Shown: one piece after another, positions 57,173 through 64,000 of the stretch
Layout of the letters: each line of letters starts with the position of its first letter
Numbering within the stretch: the stretch's first letter is position 1
Notes under the pieces: model-generated
What the model saw: the letters and a program-made list of their open reading frames with translations, nothing else
What the model was told of the DNA's origin: nothing
Databases searched by the model: none
Origin: Methanomethylovorans hollandica DSM 15978
Lineage (GTDB): Archaea > Halobacteriota > Methanosarcinia > Methanosarcinales > Methanosarcinaceae
NCBI RefSeq assembly: GCF_000328665.1
Contig: NC_019977.1
Location: forward strand, 1,116,001-1,180,000
DNA: 64,000 nucleotides
Reading direction: 5' to 3'
Made by a program: the position numbers and the translations under genes

Positions 57173-57682
57173 TTAAGCAAATGGGTGCTCTGCTGAGTCC
57201 TTCTTTGCAAGTGCCTCATCAACTGTTGGAGTTCTATCGATAGCACGCTTTATTGCAAGCTTTGTTGCTTCGTAGTTGAACTTGTAGATCTTTTCCTTGT
57301 CCGTTGCATCCCATTCGATAAATACTGAAACAATGACAAGAAGATTCTCTGCTTCTTCTTTTGGAATAACGCTGTCAGCCACACTGTCCATTACAGCTTT
57401 TGCAATAGCTGCCTGTGCAGGTCCGAACATCAGGGAAGCCTGGGTTGCGTTCTTTATGGTTACCTTGTTCACCAGAAGTGTTGCTGGTTTTGGCATAACA
57501 TTTGGTTCGAGTACTGCAAGTAATGGGGAATGACCCCGTTGTGGGTTTGCAAGTGCGTTCATGAATGCGTTCTCAACTGCACTTCCCTTTGTACCGATAA
57601 CAAGATCGATGTGTGCAACTTCAGGTCCTTCTCCTACCAATGCTTCGCCAATAAGACTCTGTGTTATTTTTGTCATGTTCAT
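57173..57682 (-). CDS. fae: Formaldehyde-activating enzyme
   Basis: Condenses formaldehyde with tetrahydromethanopterin (or sarcinapterin) to the methylene derivative. The 169-residue protein has VGEGPEVAHIDLVIG with the catalytic His, GSAVENAFMNALANPQRGHSPLLAVLEPN, and TQASLMFGPAQAAIAKAV, all Fae hallmarks. It starts at MNMTK after AAAGGAG; the frame is open for 21 more codons without family similarity. In methanogens Fae detoxifies formaldehyde and feeds C1 units to the methanogenic pathway. A palindrome beside its TATA box and a divergent broken HxlR gene suggest former local control. Confidence 0.95.
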   Translation of the reverse strand: MNMTKITQSLIGEALVGEGPEVAHIDLVIGTKGSAVENAFMNALANPQRGHSPLLAVLEPNVMPKPATLLVNKVTIKNATQASLMFGPAQAAIAKAVMDSVADSVIPKEEAENLLVIVSVFIEWDATDKEKIYKFNYEATKLAIKRAIDRTPTVDEALAKKDSAEHPFA

Positions 57683-57802
57683 TTCTCCTTTTGGACTTTG
57701 TAGAATTACCCACATTGAATGCTCAAATTCAGATGGCTCGAACATCTATGTATTTTGGATTACATCTTAAATGTTCTCTACAATGCCGTCTTAAACACCC
57801 TA

Positions 57803-57817
57803 ATTACTAATAGTAAT
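57803..57817. promoter_or_regulatory. Perfect 15-bp palindrome in fae promoter
   Basis: ATTACTAATAGTAAT is a perfect 7-1-7 palindrome. On the minus strand it lies just downstream of the TATA-like GTATTTAAAT (57816-57825) that would drive fae. HxlR-type regulators bind short palindromes of this kind, and a broken hxlR gene starts 43 bp away on the other strand. Another half-site-like TTTAGTAAT is at 57838-57846. Confidence 0.6.
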
Positions 57818-57859
57818 TTAAATACTTAACCTAACCATTTAGTAATCAGGTGAGAATTC

Positions 57860-57976
57860 ATGGGAAAATTAGAACGCAGTCCAATAGATAACGCGATCAA
57901 AATAATAAGCAAGAAATGAACTCTTCACATTATAAGAGATACGTTCTGCGGAAGCAAACACTTTAATGATTTTTAA
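57860..57976 (+). pseudogene. Broken HxlR-family regulator
   Basis: The frame reads MGKLERSPIDNAIKIISKK, then TGA (57917-57919), then TLHIIRDTFCGSKHFNDF, then TAA. The TGA takes the place of the near-invariant Trp of the HxlR motif (IGGKWT...), so TGG became TGA. The recognition helix and the rest are missing after the TAA. GGTGAG precedes the ATG. Divergent from fae, with the palindrome between them. Confidence 0.72.
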
Positions 57977-58165
57977 AGCAGGGCATTTGTGGCATATGAA
58001 CTTGAAAATGCAGAAGCCTATATGGCTGCTGCATTCCCTTGGAGAAATATAATTAAGCGTGAAACCCCTGAGTCTTTAGCGGGGAATGGTTTACATGAGT
58101 TACAGAGAAGCCCCAAGAGCCGTTTTCTTTTGTTCACTAAATTTAAGAGGTGGCAATGGTCATAA
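57977..58165 (+). mobile_element. Possible IS200/IS605 (TnpB) 3'-end relic
   Basis: In frame after the HxlR fragment, 62 codons are open (with ENAEAYMAAAFPWRN and AGNGLHELQRSP). Inside, near 58067-58087, CCCC-TGAGTCTTTAGC-GGGG forms a hairpin followed by AATGGTT, a layout seen at the right ends of IS605/TnpB elements. The peptide would be the tail of a TnpB. Insertion of such an element would explain the loss of the HxlR 3' end. The assignment is tentative. Confidence 0.35.
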
Positions 58166-58312
58166 ACCCCTGTATGCGGCCGGATTTACACCAAAACAGC
58201 AAATGAAGCTTAGAGGCAGTAACAGAAAGACTTAAATTATCAATCATTATAAATTATTCTCATGATTGTTTATTAAAATTTTATTTATATACCATAAGGC
58301 TGTTTTCGTGTT

Positions 58313-58510
58313 ATGTTTGAAAAATACTGGTCTTTATTCCTTACAGCCGCTATTGGCCTTATCATCGTTGAGCATCCTTACCTGGGAATTAGATTATCTT
58401 TCATAGGCTTCGCTTTAGCGAGACATAAAGTAGATTATGTACATGTGGACACATTCTCCGTAGATGTACAAAAACACGAATCTCTTGAGAGTTATGCCAG
58501 CATCCAGTAA
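58313..58510 (+). CDS. Small hydrophobic protein, unknown
   Basis: A 65-residue frame with a hydrophobic N-terminal half (SLFLTAAIGLIIVEHPYLGI) and a polar end. A TATA box (ATTTATATA, 58283-58291) about 26 bp ahead would give a leaderless message starting at this ATG, the main reason to keep it. No family recognised. Confidence 0.35.
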   Translation: MFEKYWSLFLTAAIGLIIVEHPYLGIRLSFIGFALARHKVDYVHVDTFSVDVQKHESLESYASIQ

Positions 58511-58699
58511 ATTCTTTTTTTTCTAAAAGGTAATTAGTATCCAGGCATATTTCTGCTGGATACAATTCGCCTACAAGCCGCCTACAGGCGCACGGGAAAC
58601 ACTTGTTGGTAACCAAGACCCTCCTCGCAGGAGCATATCCAAAAATCGAGGCATGAAAAGGAATATGAACTTAAGAATATTAGTATAAGTGGAGGAATT

Positions 58700-58924
58700 A
58701 TGATGACTGCAGTAGAAGATACGGCATCTCATAAAAAGGCGTCCATACAGATAAGTAAAAATGGCCCTTATATCGTAAAAAATATAGACAATCTCATCAA
58801 TTCAGATGGTGTTTTTTTAACGACCTCTATCGTAATGGCTTTGTGCAGATGCGGCGGATCCGATAATAAACCTTTCTGTGATGGCACACATATTGCTATT
58901 AACTTTAAAGATGATGAGATCTAG
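58700..58924 (+). CDS. CDGSH iron-sulfur protein
   Basis: A 74-residue protein with the full CDGSH signature near the C-terminus, CRCGGSDNKPFCDGTH, whose three Cys and one His hold a 2Fe-2S cluster. The N-terminal part (IQISKNGPYIVKNIDNLI) is the usual strand leading in. CDGSH proteins serve redox or cluster-transfer roles; the partner is unknown. AGTGGAGGAA lies just ahead of the ATG. Confidence 0.9.
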   Translation: MMTAVEDTASHKKASIQISKNGPYIVKNIDNLINSDGVFLTTSIVMALCRCGGSDNKPFCDGTHIAINFKDDEI

Positions 58925-59031
58925 CCTCGCCTGTCTTACACAAAAAGAAATAACCACACTTCCACAATCGCTATAGGTCTAAAAGAAGCACAAAAAGCAG
59001 TAACAACTTGTGACTATTAGAAGTATTTTGA

Positions 59032-59104
59032 TAGCCCGGCACGGATTCGAACCGAGGTTGCGGGATCCAGAGTCCTGCATGATTGACCACTACACTACCG
59101 GGCT
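59032..59104 (-). tRNA. tRNA-Gln (anticodon CUG)
   Basis: Minus-strand 73-nt cloverleaf. The acceptor stem AGCCCGG pairs with CCGGGCT and the discriminator is A. D-arm GTGTAGTGGTCAATCAT, anticodon loop CTCTGGA (anticodon CUG, reading CAG), and T-arm with GGTTCGAATCC are all present. No intron and no encoded CCA. One anticodon-stem pair is a mismatch (A-C). It sits between the CDGSH gene and a two-gene regulator unit. Confidence 0.93.
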
Positions 59105-59157
59105 ACGGTGAATGTATTCTATTAACTGCATATTTCGTATATTAATGTGTCGCTTTA

Positions 59158-59559
59158 TTACAAGCTGTCAGGATTTTCGTTCAGGACAGCTGTCCACCAC
59201 CACCTTGCCATATCCAGCAGATCTTTACTGAACTGGCCTGAAAGACGATATTCACGATTCCGGTTTGATATTAATCCTGCTCCAAGTAACTTATTGCGCA
59301 TGGAATAAAAAGAGCCACGATCAACTCCTAGCTGTTCCATGATCTCTTTCCACTCATTTGATCTCAGAGGATTACCACTCTTCTGGCGCTCTTCTATCAT
59401 CAGGAGGAATTTCTGTCCCCTCGTGGCAGTAGCTTCTTCCTGGAACAAGCGCCTCATAAGACTATAATATGGATCTCGTGAATGTGTGATCCTTGCATTA
59501 GAGTCAGACCTAAGCACAATTGTGGTCGATGTTCTTGGAGCATCTTTTACAATGGACAT
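59158..59559 (-). CDS. Winged-helix DNA-binding protein, uncharacterised
   Basis: A 133-residue protein. Residues 35-110 look like a winged helix ([29 protein letters not shown], then [20 protein letters not shown] as the recognition part, wing NREYRLSGQ). The N-terminal 30 residues are polar. It is 13 bp downstream of the DUF2551 gene, in one transcript with it. Target unknown. Confidence 0.7.
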   Translation of the reverse strand: MSIVKDAPRTSTTIVLRSDSNARITHSRDPYYSLMRRLFQEEATATRGQKFLLMIEERQKSGNPLRSNEWKEIMEQLGVDRGSFYSMRNKLLGAGLISNRNREYRLSGQFSKDLLDMARWWWTAVLNENPDSL

Positions 59560-59572
59560 TTATTGAGACATC

Positions 59573-59899
59573 TCAGATGCCAGTTACCTGGCCATTCTTT
59601 GATTCAAGTTCAGTGCGCAAGAGGTCTGCATATTCTTCCTTCAAAGAATATACTATCGGTGTTTTGTAAGATTCTTTATAAGATCTGAGTATGCCAAGTT
59701 TTGAATAGATATATCCTACCATTGAGGCAACAGCGCTTCTTGAAATCTCGAACTTCGAATTGATGCTCTGATGCAGTTCATCTACTGTGGTCTTTTGCAC
59801 CTGTAAGAACACAGATAGAATGTGGGTGCGCAAACCATTTACATCCAACTCGATAAAAGTCTGAAGTCTCCGTTTTATTTTGGATTTTATCGAATCCAT
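59573..59899 (-). CDS. DUF2551 family protein (winged-helix-like)
   Basis: A 108-residue protein matching DUF2551, a family of methanogens: KIKRRLQTFIELDVNGLRTHIL, then SRSAVASMVGYIYSKLGILR and SYKTPIVYSLKEEYADLL. The fold is expected to be a winged helix. First gene of a two-gene unit; the upstream gap to the divergent 169-aa gene holds both promoters. Confidence 0.87.
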   Translation of the reverse strand: MDSIKSKIKRRLQTFIELDVNGLRTHILSVFLQVQKTTVDELHQSINSKFEISRSAVASMVGYIYSKLGILRSYKESYKTPIVYSLKEEYADLLRTELESKNGQVTGI

Positions 59900-60071
59900 A
59901 GTTTCACCTCTGCCTAAGCATTAAAAGTTATTATCCTTTAAAGTATAAAAAAGTTTGTAATAAAAGAGTGTGAGGTGCGTAAAAATGCGTCAAAGGTGCT
60001 TAGATAAGCGATAAATAACGATAAGGTTATCAATGAAGATTAAGATATCCATGGAATAATGTGATAGCCTA

Positions 60072-60581
60072 ATGCTCTTTAAATACGATTCTTCTAATAA
60101 TTTCCTGCAGGTGGATAACACTATAGTTCCATCGTATGACTTGACCAAAAACCCCATAGGTACATGTAGCTTCTGCGATGCTCAGATTATAAGCCAGAGC
60201 CATCATTACCTTGGAAATGATATAGCAGTTGTTGCCTGCTGTGAAAAATGCGGCGCTTCTTTTATCAATTTGTATGACAGGGAATGGAACTGGTTAAGTG
60301 AACAGCCCATCTCTCACTTTTTTTCCTATACGGAATCAAATATGCATGAAAAAGGCGAGTCTAATAAAGCAAGGATCTCGGACAGGTCCGTTTTAGAGGT
60401 ATATTACACGGATCTTTCAAAAGTGCCACTGAACAAGCTCAATACAATATTCTCTCCTTCGGAGATCGAAGCTATGTTTTCCAAATCCCTGGGGGAAAAA
60501 TATGTGAGGCAATACCTATACAGGGCTCGCAAGAAGTACAAAAAGTTCCAGGATGTATTTGGGATCACTTTAGATATCTAA
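60072..60581 (+). CDS. Zinc-binding protein, unknown
   Basis: A 169-residue protein with CSFC (near residue 32) and CEKC (near 56) that can form a zinc ribbon, and a basic C-terminal helix region (SEIEAMFSKSLGEKYVRQYLYRARKKYKKF). DNA or RNA binding is plausible. No named family is recalled. It is divergent from the DUF2551 unit. Confidence 0.65.
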   Translation: MLFKYDSSNNFLQVDNTIVPSYDLTKNPIGTCSFCDAQIISQSHHYLGNDIAVVACCEKCGASFINLYDREWNWLSEQPISHFFSYTESNMHEKGESNKARISDRSVLEVYYTDLSKVPLNKLNTIFSPSEIEAMFSKSLGEKYVRQYLYRARKKYKKFQDVFGITLDI

Positions 60582-61998
60582 CTCCAGTCTCACTTTTTGT
60601 TATCAGAGGATTAACAGTTTATAAAAAGAAACTGTTTAAATATTAACATAGCACTATGTTAAAAAAACAAACAATTACTAAAATAATTAACTGCCATTGT
60701 TTTTTTAGAAGTTTTGCTACAAATTTTGTTTTTATATGCTGTGACTAAAAATAGTTACACAATAAATTTAAACATGGTCTGCAGAATGTTAATTATTAAG
60801 TAATTTTAATTAGTTACAGTCTAGTTTTATTTATTAAACTTCAAGTTCAGCATTTTTTTAAAATAGTGGTGTATAAAATACAACTATTATTTATTTTTAT
60901 TATTCATACAGAACTTTGTATCCAATTAAAGTTTACAACTTAATAAAAATAATCAATGTATGTCCAGTTAACTGAGAGTAAAAAAGTAAGGTAAATAATA
61001 TAACAATAAAAACAATAGGTACTAAAATTATATCCATTTGAATGGTAGCCAGTAAAATGTTGTATGCAAAATCACTCTGTCTATCATGTTCATCAACAGA
61101 AAATATATAGCCTGATTCATTCATATAGTATATATGATCAACTGTTTTGGCTTGCAAAATTGGCACTTTTTGTGAACACGACAATTACATATACTATATG
61201 AATATGGGTTTTCTCAACTGCAACCCCCCCATTTACTGCATGATTTAGTACAAGATCCGCATAGATTACTATTTTTGCAAGTTATTCATAATGTCAATAG
61301 GAATAAGATCGCTTGACTACAATAATATATCTCCTTAAATACCAATTGCATGAATTGTAGTTTTTTAGCTATGTGTATTTTAGCCCATTTAGCTCAAAAG
61401 GGGTAGACTAAACAGGTCGAAAAGTATATTATACACATAGCTAAATAAAAATAGCTTTAGCATTTTTAATTTTTTATTGAAAATAACGAGCAAAAATAAT
61501 ATAACTATCTCCATTGAGGGTCTGGTATCAGCACTCAGAAAAAAAAATATTGAATCAAGCATATGTAATTTTTGCATTTATCTATATTGTAACTTATGAA
61601 TTAATATTATATGTGTACATAATTTCTTAATTTACGACTCTTACTACTTATCTAGTTTGATGTATATACTCATTAGTATGTTTTGTTACAAACATTTATT
61701 TTAAAGTAGATATTATATAATATACTTTTAGTTATTCTTTTTGCAAATTAGTTATTTTAAAGTAAATACTTTAAAATATATATTCTATGTATTCAACATG
61801 TTATATATTTAATAGATTATATATTTAATATATTATATATTATCCATGTTGTATATTTAATATCGTAAAAATAATTTCAAAATAGTTGAAACTTTACTCT
61901 TTTAAAATTTGCACAATAATAAAGACAGCGGAATAATTAATATCTGTGAATACATTGCAAGTTTAGATTTATTATTCAATTTTTAGGTATGAACATAC
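60582..61998. other. 1.4-kb AT-rich gap
   Basis: Among the most AT-rich parts of the window. A minus-strand frame of 83 residues (60933-61184) has one hydrophobic segment (IILVPIVFIVILFTLLFY) and might encode a small membrane protein, but nothing else supports it. Near 61754-61777, TTTTAAAGTAAATACTTTAAAA forms an inverted repeat, and 61795-61865 holds tandem TATATTTAATA-type words. No origin-binding genes are near. No other gene seen. Confidence 0.45.
61754..61865. repeat. AT-rich inverted and tandem repeats
   Basis: TTTAAAGTA and TACTTTAAA form a hairpin, with similar halves at 61699-61710. Then TTATATATTTAATA-like units recur three times, bracketed by CATGTT near 61797 and CATGTT near 61846. 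It lies about 135-245 bp ahead of the MFS transporter gene. Confidence 0.5.
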
Positions 61999-63141
61999 AT
62001 GAAAAAAGATCGATTCCTTGTATATGCCACGGTGTTCCTAATAATGGGATTATCCAACGCTGTTATACCAGTATTGCCCGAGCTGGCATCCAGGGACCAT
62101 ATGTCCCATAGTGCCTTAGCTTCTTCCTTACTGTTTTCTGCATATTTTATTGGTGCACTGGTTACGATGTTGCCTTTTGGCCTTCTTTCTGACAGGTATG
62201 GCAGAAAGAGACTTATTGTTTTCAGTATGTTTCTCACATCTATTTCAGGAATTATGTTGCTGGAACTACAAGACACTTATTGGCTCACTCTTGCAAGGCT
62301 TATAGAAGGTACTGCATGCGGAGCTTTTTTTCCTTCAGCACATTCGTTACTCTCAGAATACCGAGAGAAAAGCAGATTCTTTGGCGAATTTAATTTTCTG
62401 CTCAATGCCGGTTTGGCAGCAGGTGTTGTTATTTCGGGGTATGTCGCACAGGACTACATCAAAGGAGGTATCTTCCTGTTCACGGTAGCTTCGATCTTAT
62501 TACTATTCATAGGCATCCGGGAGCTATACCATGCAAAAAAAGTGAGAGATAACACAACCAGCAGCTCAGTCAATCTTCAAATACACTCTGTTTCCGAGAT
62601 AAGAGATCTATCTTTTAGAAAAAATTATCTTATGATCTGGTCAAGTTCATTTTTGCTTTTTGGAGTTACAGGAGTGGTACTTTCCCTATATCCGGATTAT
62701 AGTGCAGGCCTTTTGAACAAGGCGGAACTTGGTATGGCCCTTGCAGGGATGTACGCAAGTTCAATGATAACCACTCTTATTGCAGGAAGACTTCGGCTGC
62801 ATTATGGCATAATGATCCGAAGTGGGGTTATCCTTGCTGCACTGGGTACTATACTCGCAGTGTATTATCCGATATACGGTTTCATTCTGATAGGTATAGG
62901 ATCGGGCATAGGCCTGATAGGTCTTCCGGTTGCAGTATCTTATATGCAGAATGACAGGGGCCTTTTGATGGGCATATTCAACACATATACCTACGCCGGC
63001 ATGGGATTCATGCCTATCATCGCAGGTGCACTGGTACCAGAGATGGGCTTCAGAATGGTTTTTTTCTTTTGCAGCCTTGCCCTTTGTCTACCCCTGTTAA
63101 TGAAAAACAGAGTGGAAAGTGAGAGAAAAGTACAGATCTGA
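61999..63141 (+). CDS. MFS transporter
   Basis: A 380-residue carrier with about 12 predicted helices. The loop 2-3 signature GLLSDRYGRKRLIVFSMFL (about 60-78) is the classic MFS motif, and ARLIEGTACGAFFPSAHSLL is helix 4 of drug-exporter-like members. The C-terminal half ends near residue 370. Substrate unknown; multidrug or metabolite export is likely. It may form a unit with the following gene, 78 bp downstream. Confidence 0.9.
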   Translation: MKKDRFLVYATVFLIMGLSNAVIPVLPELASRDHMSHSALASSLLFSAYFIGALVTMLPFGLLSDRYGRKRLIVFSMFLTSISGIMLLELQDTYWLTLARLIEGTACGAFFPSAHSLLSEYREKSRFFGEFNFLLNAGLAAGVVISGYVAQDYIKGGIFLFTVASILLLFIGIRELYHAKKVRDNTTSSSVNLQIHSVSEIRDLSFRKNYLMIWSSSFLLFGVTGVVLSLYPDYSAGLLNKAELGMALAGMYASSMITTLIAGRLRLHYGIMIRSGVILAALGTILAVYYPIYGFILIGIGSGIGLIGLPVAVSYMQNDRGLLMGIFNTYTYAGMGFMPIIAGALVPEMGFRMVFFFCSLALCLPLLMKNRVESERKVQI

Positions 63142-63219
63142 TTTTATATCAGGCCCATCTCTTTTCTCGCCGTACATAAAATAGAAACTTTATTATATTA
63201 AACAGTTTATTAAAACTTC

Positions 63220-64000
63220 ATGGTCAACTCAATAACAGTACCGATCAATAAAAACAAAATTACATCCTGCTTTTTTTTGTTCGTACTTTCCATCTATTGT
63301 ATTTTGTCGGTGGTGCCTGCAACTGCATACACTGAGGTCATGGTCAATCCTGTTAATACTCCCTCAGGCCTGGTCATTGTGATCGTGGATGGATTAGGTT
63401 CACCATACATCTATCCAGAACATATACCACATTCCCTCGACGGTGAGTCTCTGGAAGTACCAGTTTTCTACAATATATCAATGTTAGGTGCGACAGGAAC
63501 TAAAGTATCGGCCGTCAGGGCACCACAAACATATACAGAGGCAGGTCATTCTGTACTTGTTACAGGTGATCCAAAAGCACTTTCGAATACTGTAAAACTA
63601 CCAATGTCCACAATATATGACATTGCCCGTGAATATAATTATCTGGCATTTGGAATTATGGAAAAAGGAGATTCTGCCAGTATGTGTGACGAACATGATG
63701 TAATAGTTCACGACTCTGCCAATTCCATGAAAGCCCCGGAAATGGTAGTAAAATCGTCACCAACTGCCTCATATAACACAGTTTGCATGGAAATTAAAGA
63801 GATCATGGAAGAGCAAGCCATGAAACTGCCTGCCCAGCTGCAGGAATCAAAACAGTCTTCCCAGGAAAGATATGACACATATGACAGATGGGCTTTGAGC
63901 ACAGCCGCACAGGTTGTTGAATGTATGGCTGAAGAGGCCCCTGATCAGAAATATATCCTGACAGTAAATGTCGGAGCTGTCGATGCTGCAGGCCATTACA
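63220..64000 (+). CDS. Secreted alkaline-phosphatase-superfamily protein, 3' end outside window
   Basis: At least 260 residues, running off the window end. A signal peptide or anchor is at about 14-35 (TSCFFLFVLSIYCILSVVPA). The metal-site entry VIVIVDGLGSPYIYPE (near residue 49) and the nucleophile region GATGTKVSAVRAPQTYTEAGHS resemble the alkaline phosphatase/sulfatase/iPGM superfamily; VNVGAVDAAGHY at the visible end would supply further metal ligands. A TATA-like TTATATTA is about 25 nt ahead of the ATG. The exact substrate is not known. Confidence 0.7.
   Translation, partial: MVNSITVPINKNKITSCFFLFVLSIYCILSVVPATAYTEVMVNPVNTPSGLVIVIVDGLGSPYIYPEHIPHSLDGESLEVPVFYNISMLGATGTKVSAVRAPQTYTEAGHSVLVTGDPKALSNTVKLPMSTIYDIAREYNYLAFGIMEKGDSASMCDEHDVIVHDSANSMKAPEMVVKSSPTASYNTVCMEIKEIMEEQAMKLPAQLQESKQSSQERYDTYDRWALSTAAQVVECMAEEAPDQKYILTVNVGAVDAAGHY

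Noticed and set aside
61700-61900. A replication origin
   Set aside because: AT-rich repeats are present, but no Cdc6/Orc1 gene or recognisable origin-box pairs are nearby.

Overview
The window looks like chromosome from a methanogenic archaeon of the Methanosarcinaceae (Methanolobus/Methanococcoides/Methanosarcina group). Pointers are a stand-alone formaldehyde-activating enzyme (Fae), archaeal AMP phosphorylase followed by the archaeal tRNA C56 2'-O-methyltransferase, a DUF2551-type regulator, a sarcinarray-type surface protein, archaeal TATA boxes about 25 nt ahead of leaderless starts, and a tRNA-Gln(CUG) without an encoded CCA. The genus is inferred, not proven.

Layout. 0-4.2 kb: aconitase (cut by the window start) and citrate synthase, the oxidative branch of an incomplete TCA cycle. 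4.5-5.7 kb: decayed relics of an IS256-family element. 6-7.8 kb: a winged-helix regulator plus NapH-like 4Fe-4S membrane protein with CAGTACTG operator repeats. 7.8-11.2 kb: a four-gene osmoprotectant ABC transporter; then superoxide dismutase and an acquired DUF5996 gene. 13.4-20.6 kb: a five-gene MoxR/DUF58/VWA envelope operon. 20.6-26.4 kb: prephenate dehydratase, a 1338-aa membrane-anchored protein and a sarcinarray protein.

28.4-46.8 kb is an accessory/defence island. Two CRISPR arrays with related 37-nt repeats point away from a shared cas6-cas1-cas2-cas4 module. At the tail of array 2, directly after a truncated last repeat, lies a stand-alone reverse transcriptase gene. Next comes a six-gene type III-B (Cmr) operon whose large subunit is of the Csx11 kind with altered HD and GGDD motifs. 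Convergent to it is a SLOG + TIR-like effector gene interrupted by a single UGA codon, then an intact IS256-family element and a 572-aa winged-helix membrane protein. Array 2 holds a 310-nt insert between two perfect repeats that is open on one strand for its whole length. No cas3 or type I effector genes are present, so the arrays presumably feed the Cmr complex here, or type I genes elsewhere.

47-64 kb returns to core genes: AMP phosphorylase and Trm56, an EamA transporter, a polar amino acid ABC transporter lacking its binding protein, a large LVIVD-repeat surface protein flanked by about 175-bp direct repeats, fae with a divergent broken HxlR regulator, a CDGSH protein, tRNA-Gln, small regulators, an AT-rich 1.4-kb gap, an MFS transporter, and a secreted phosphatase-superfamily gene that runs off the window end.
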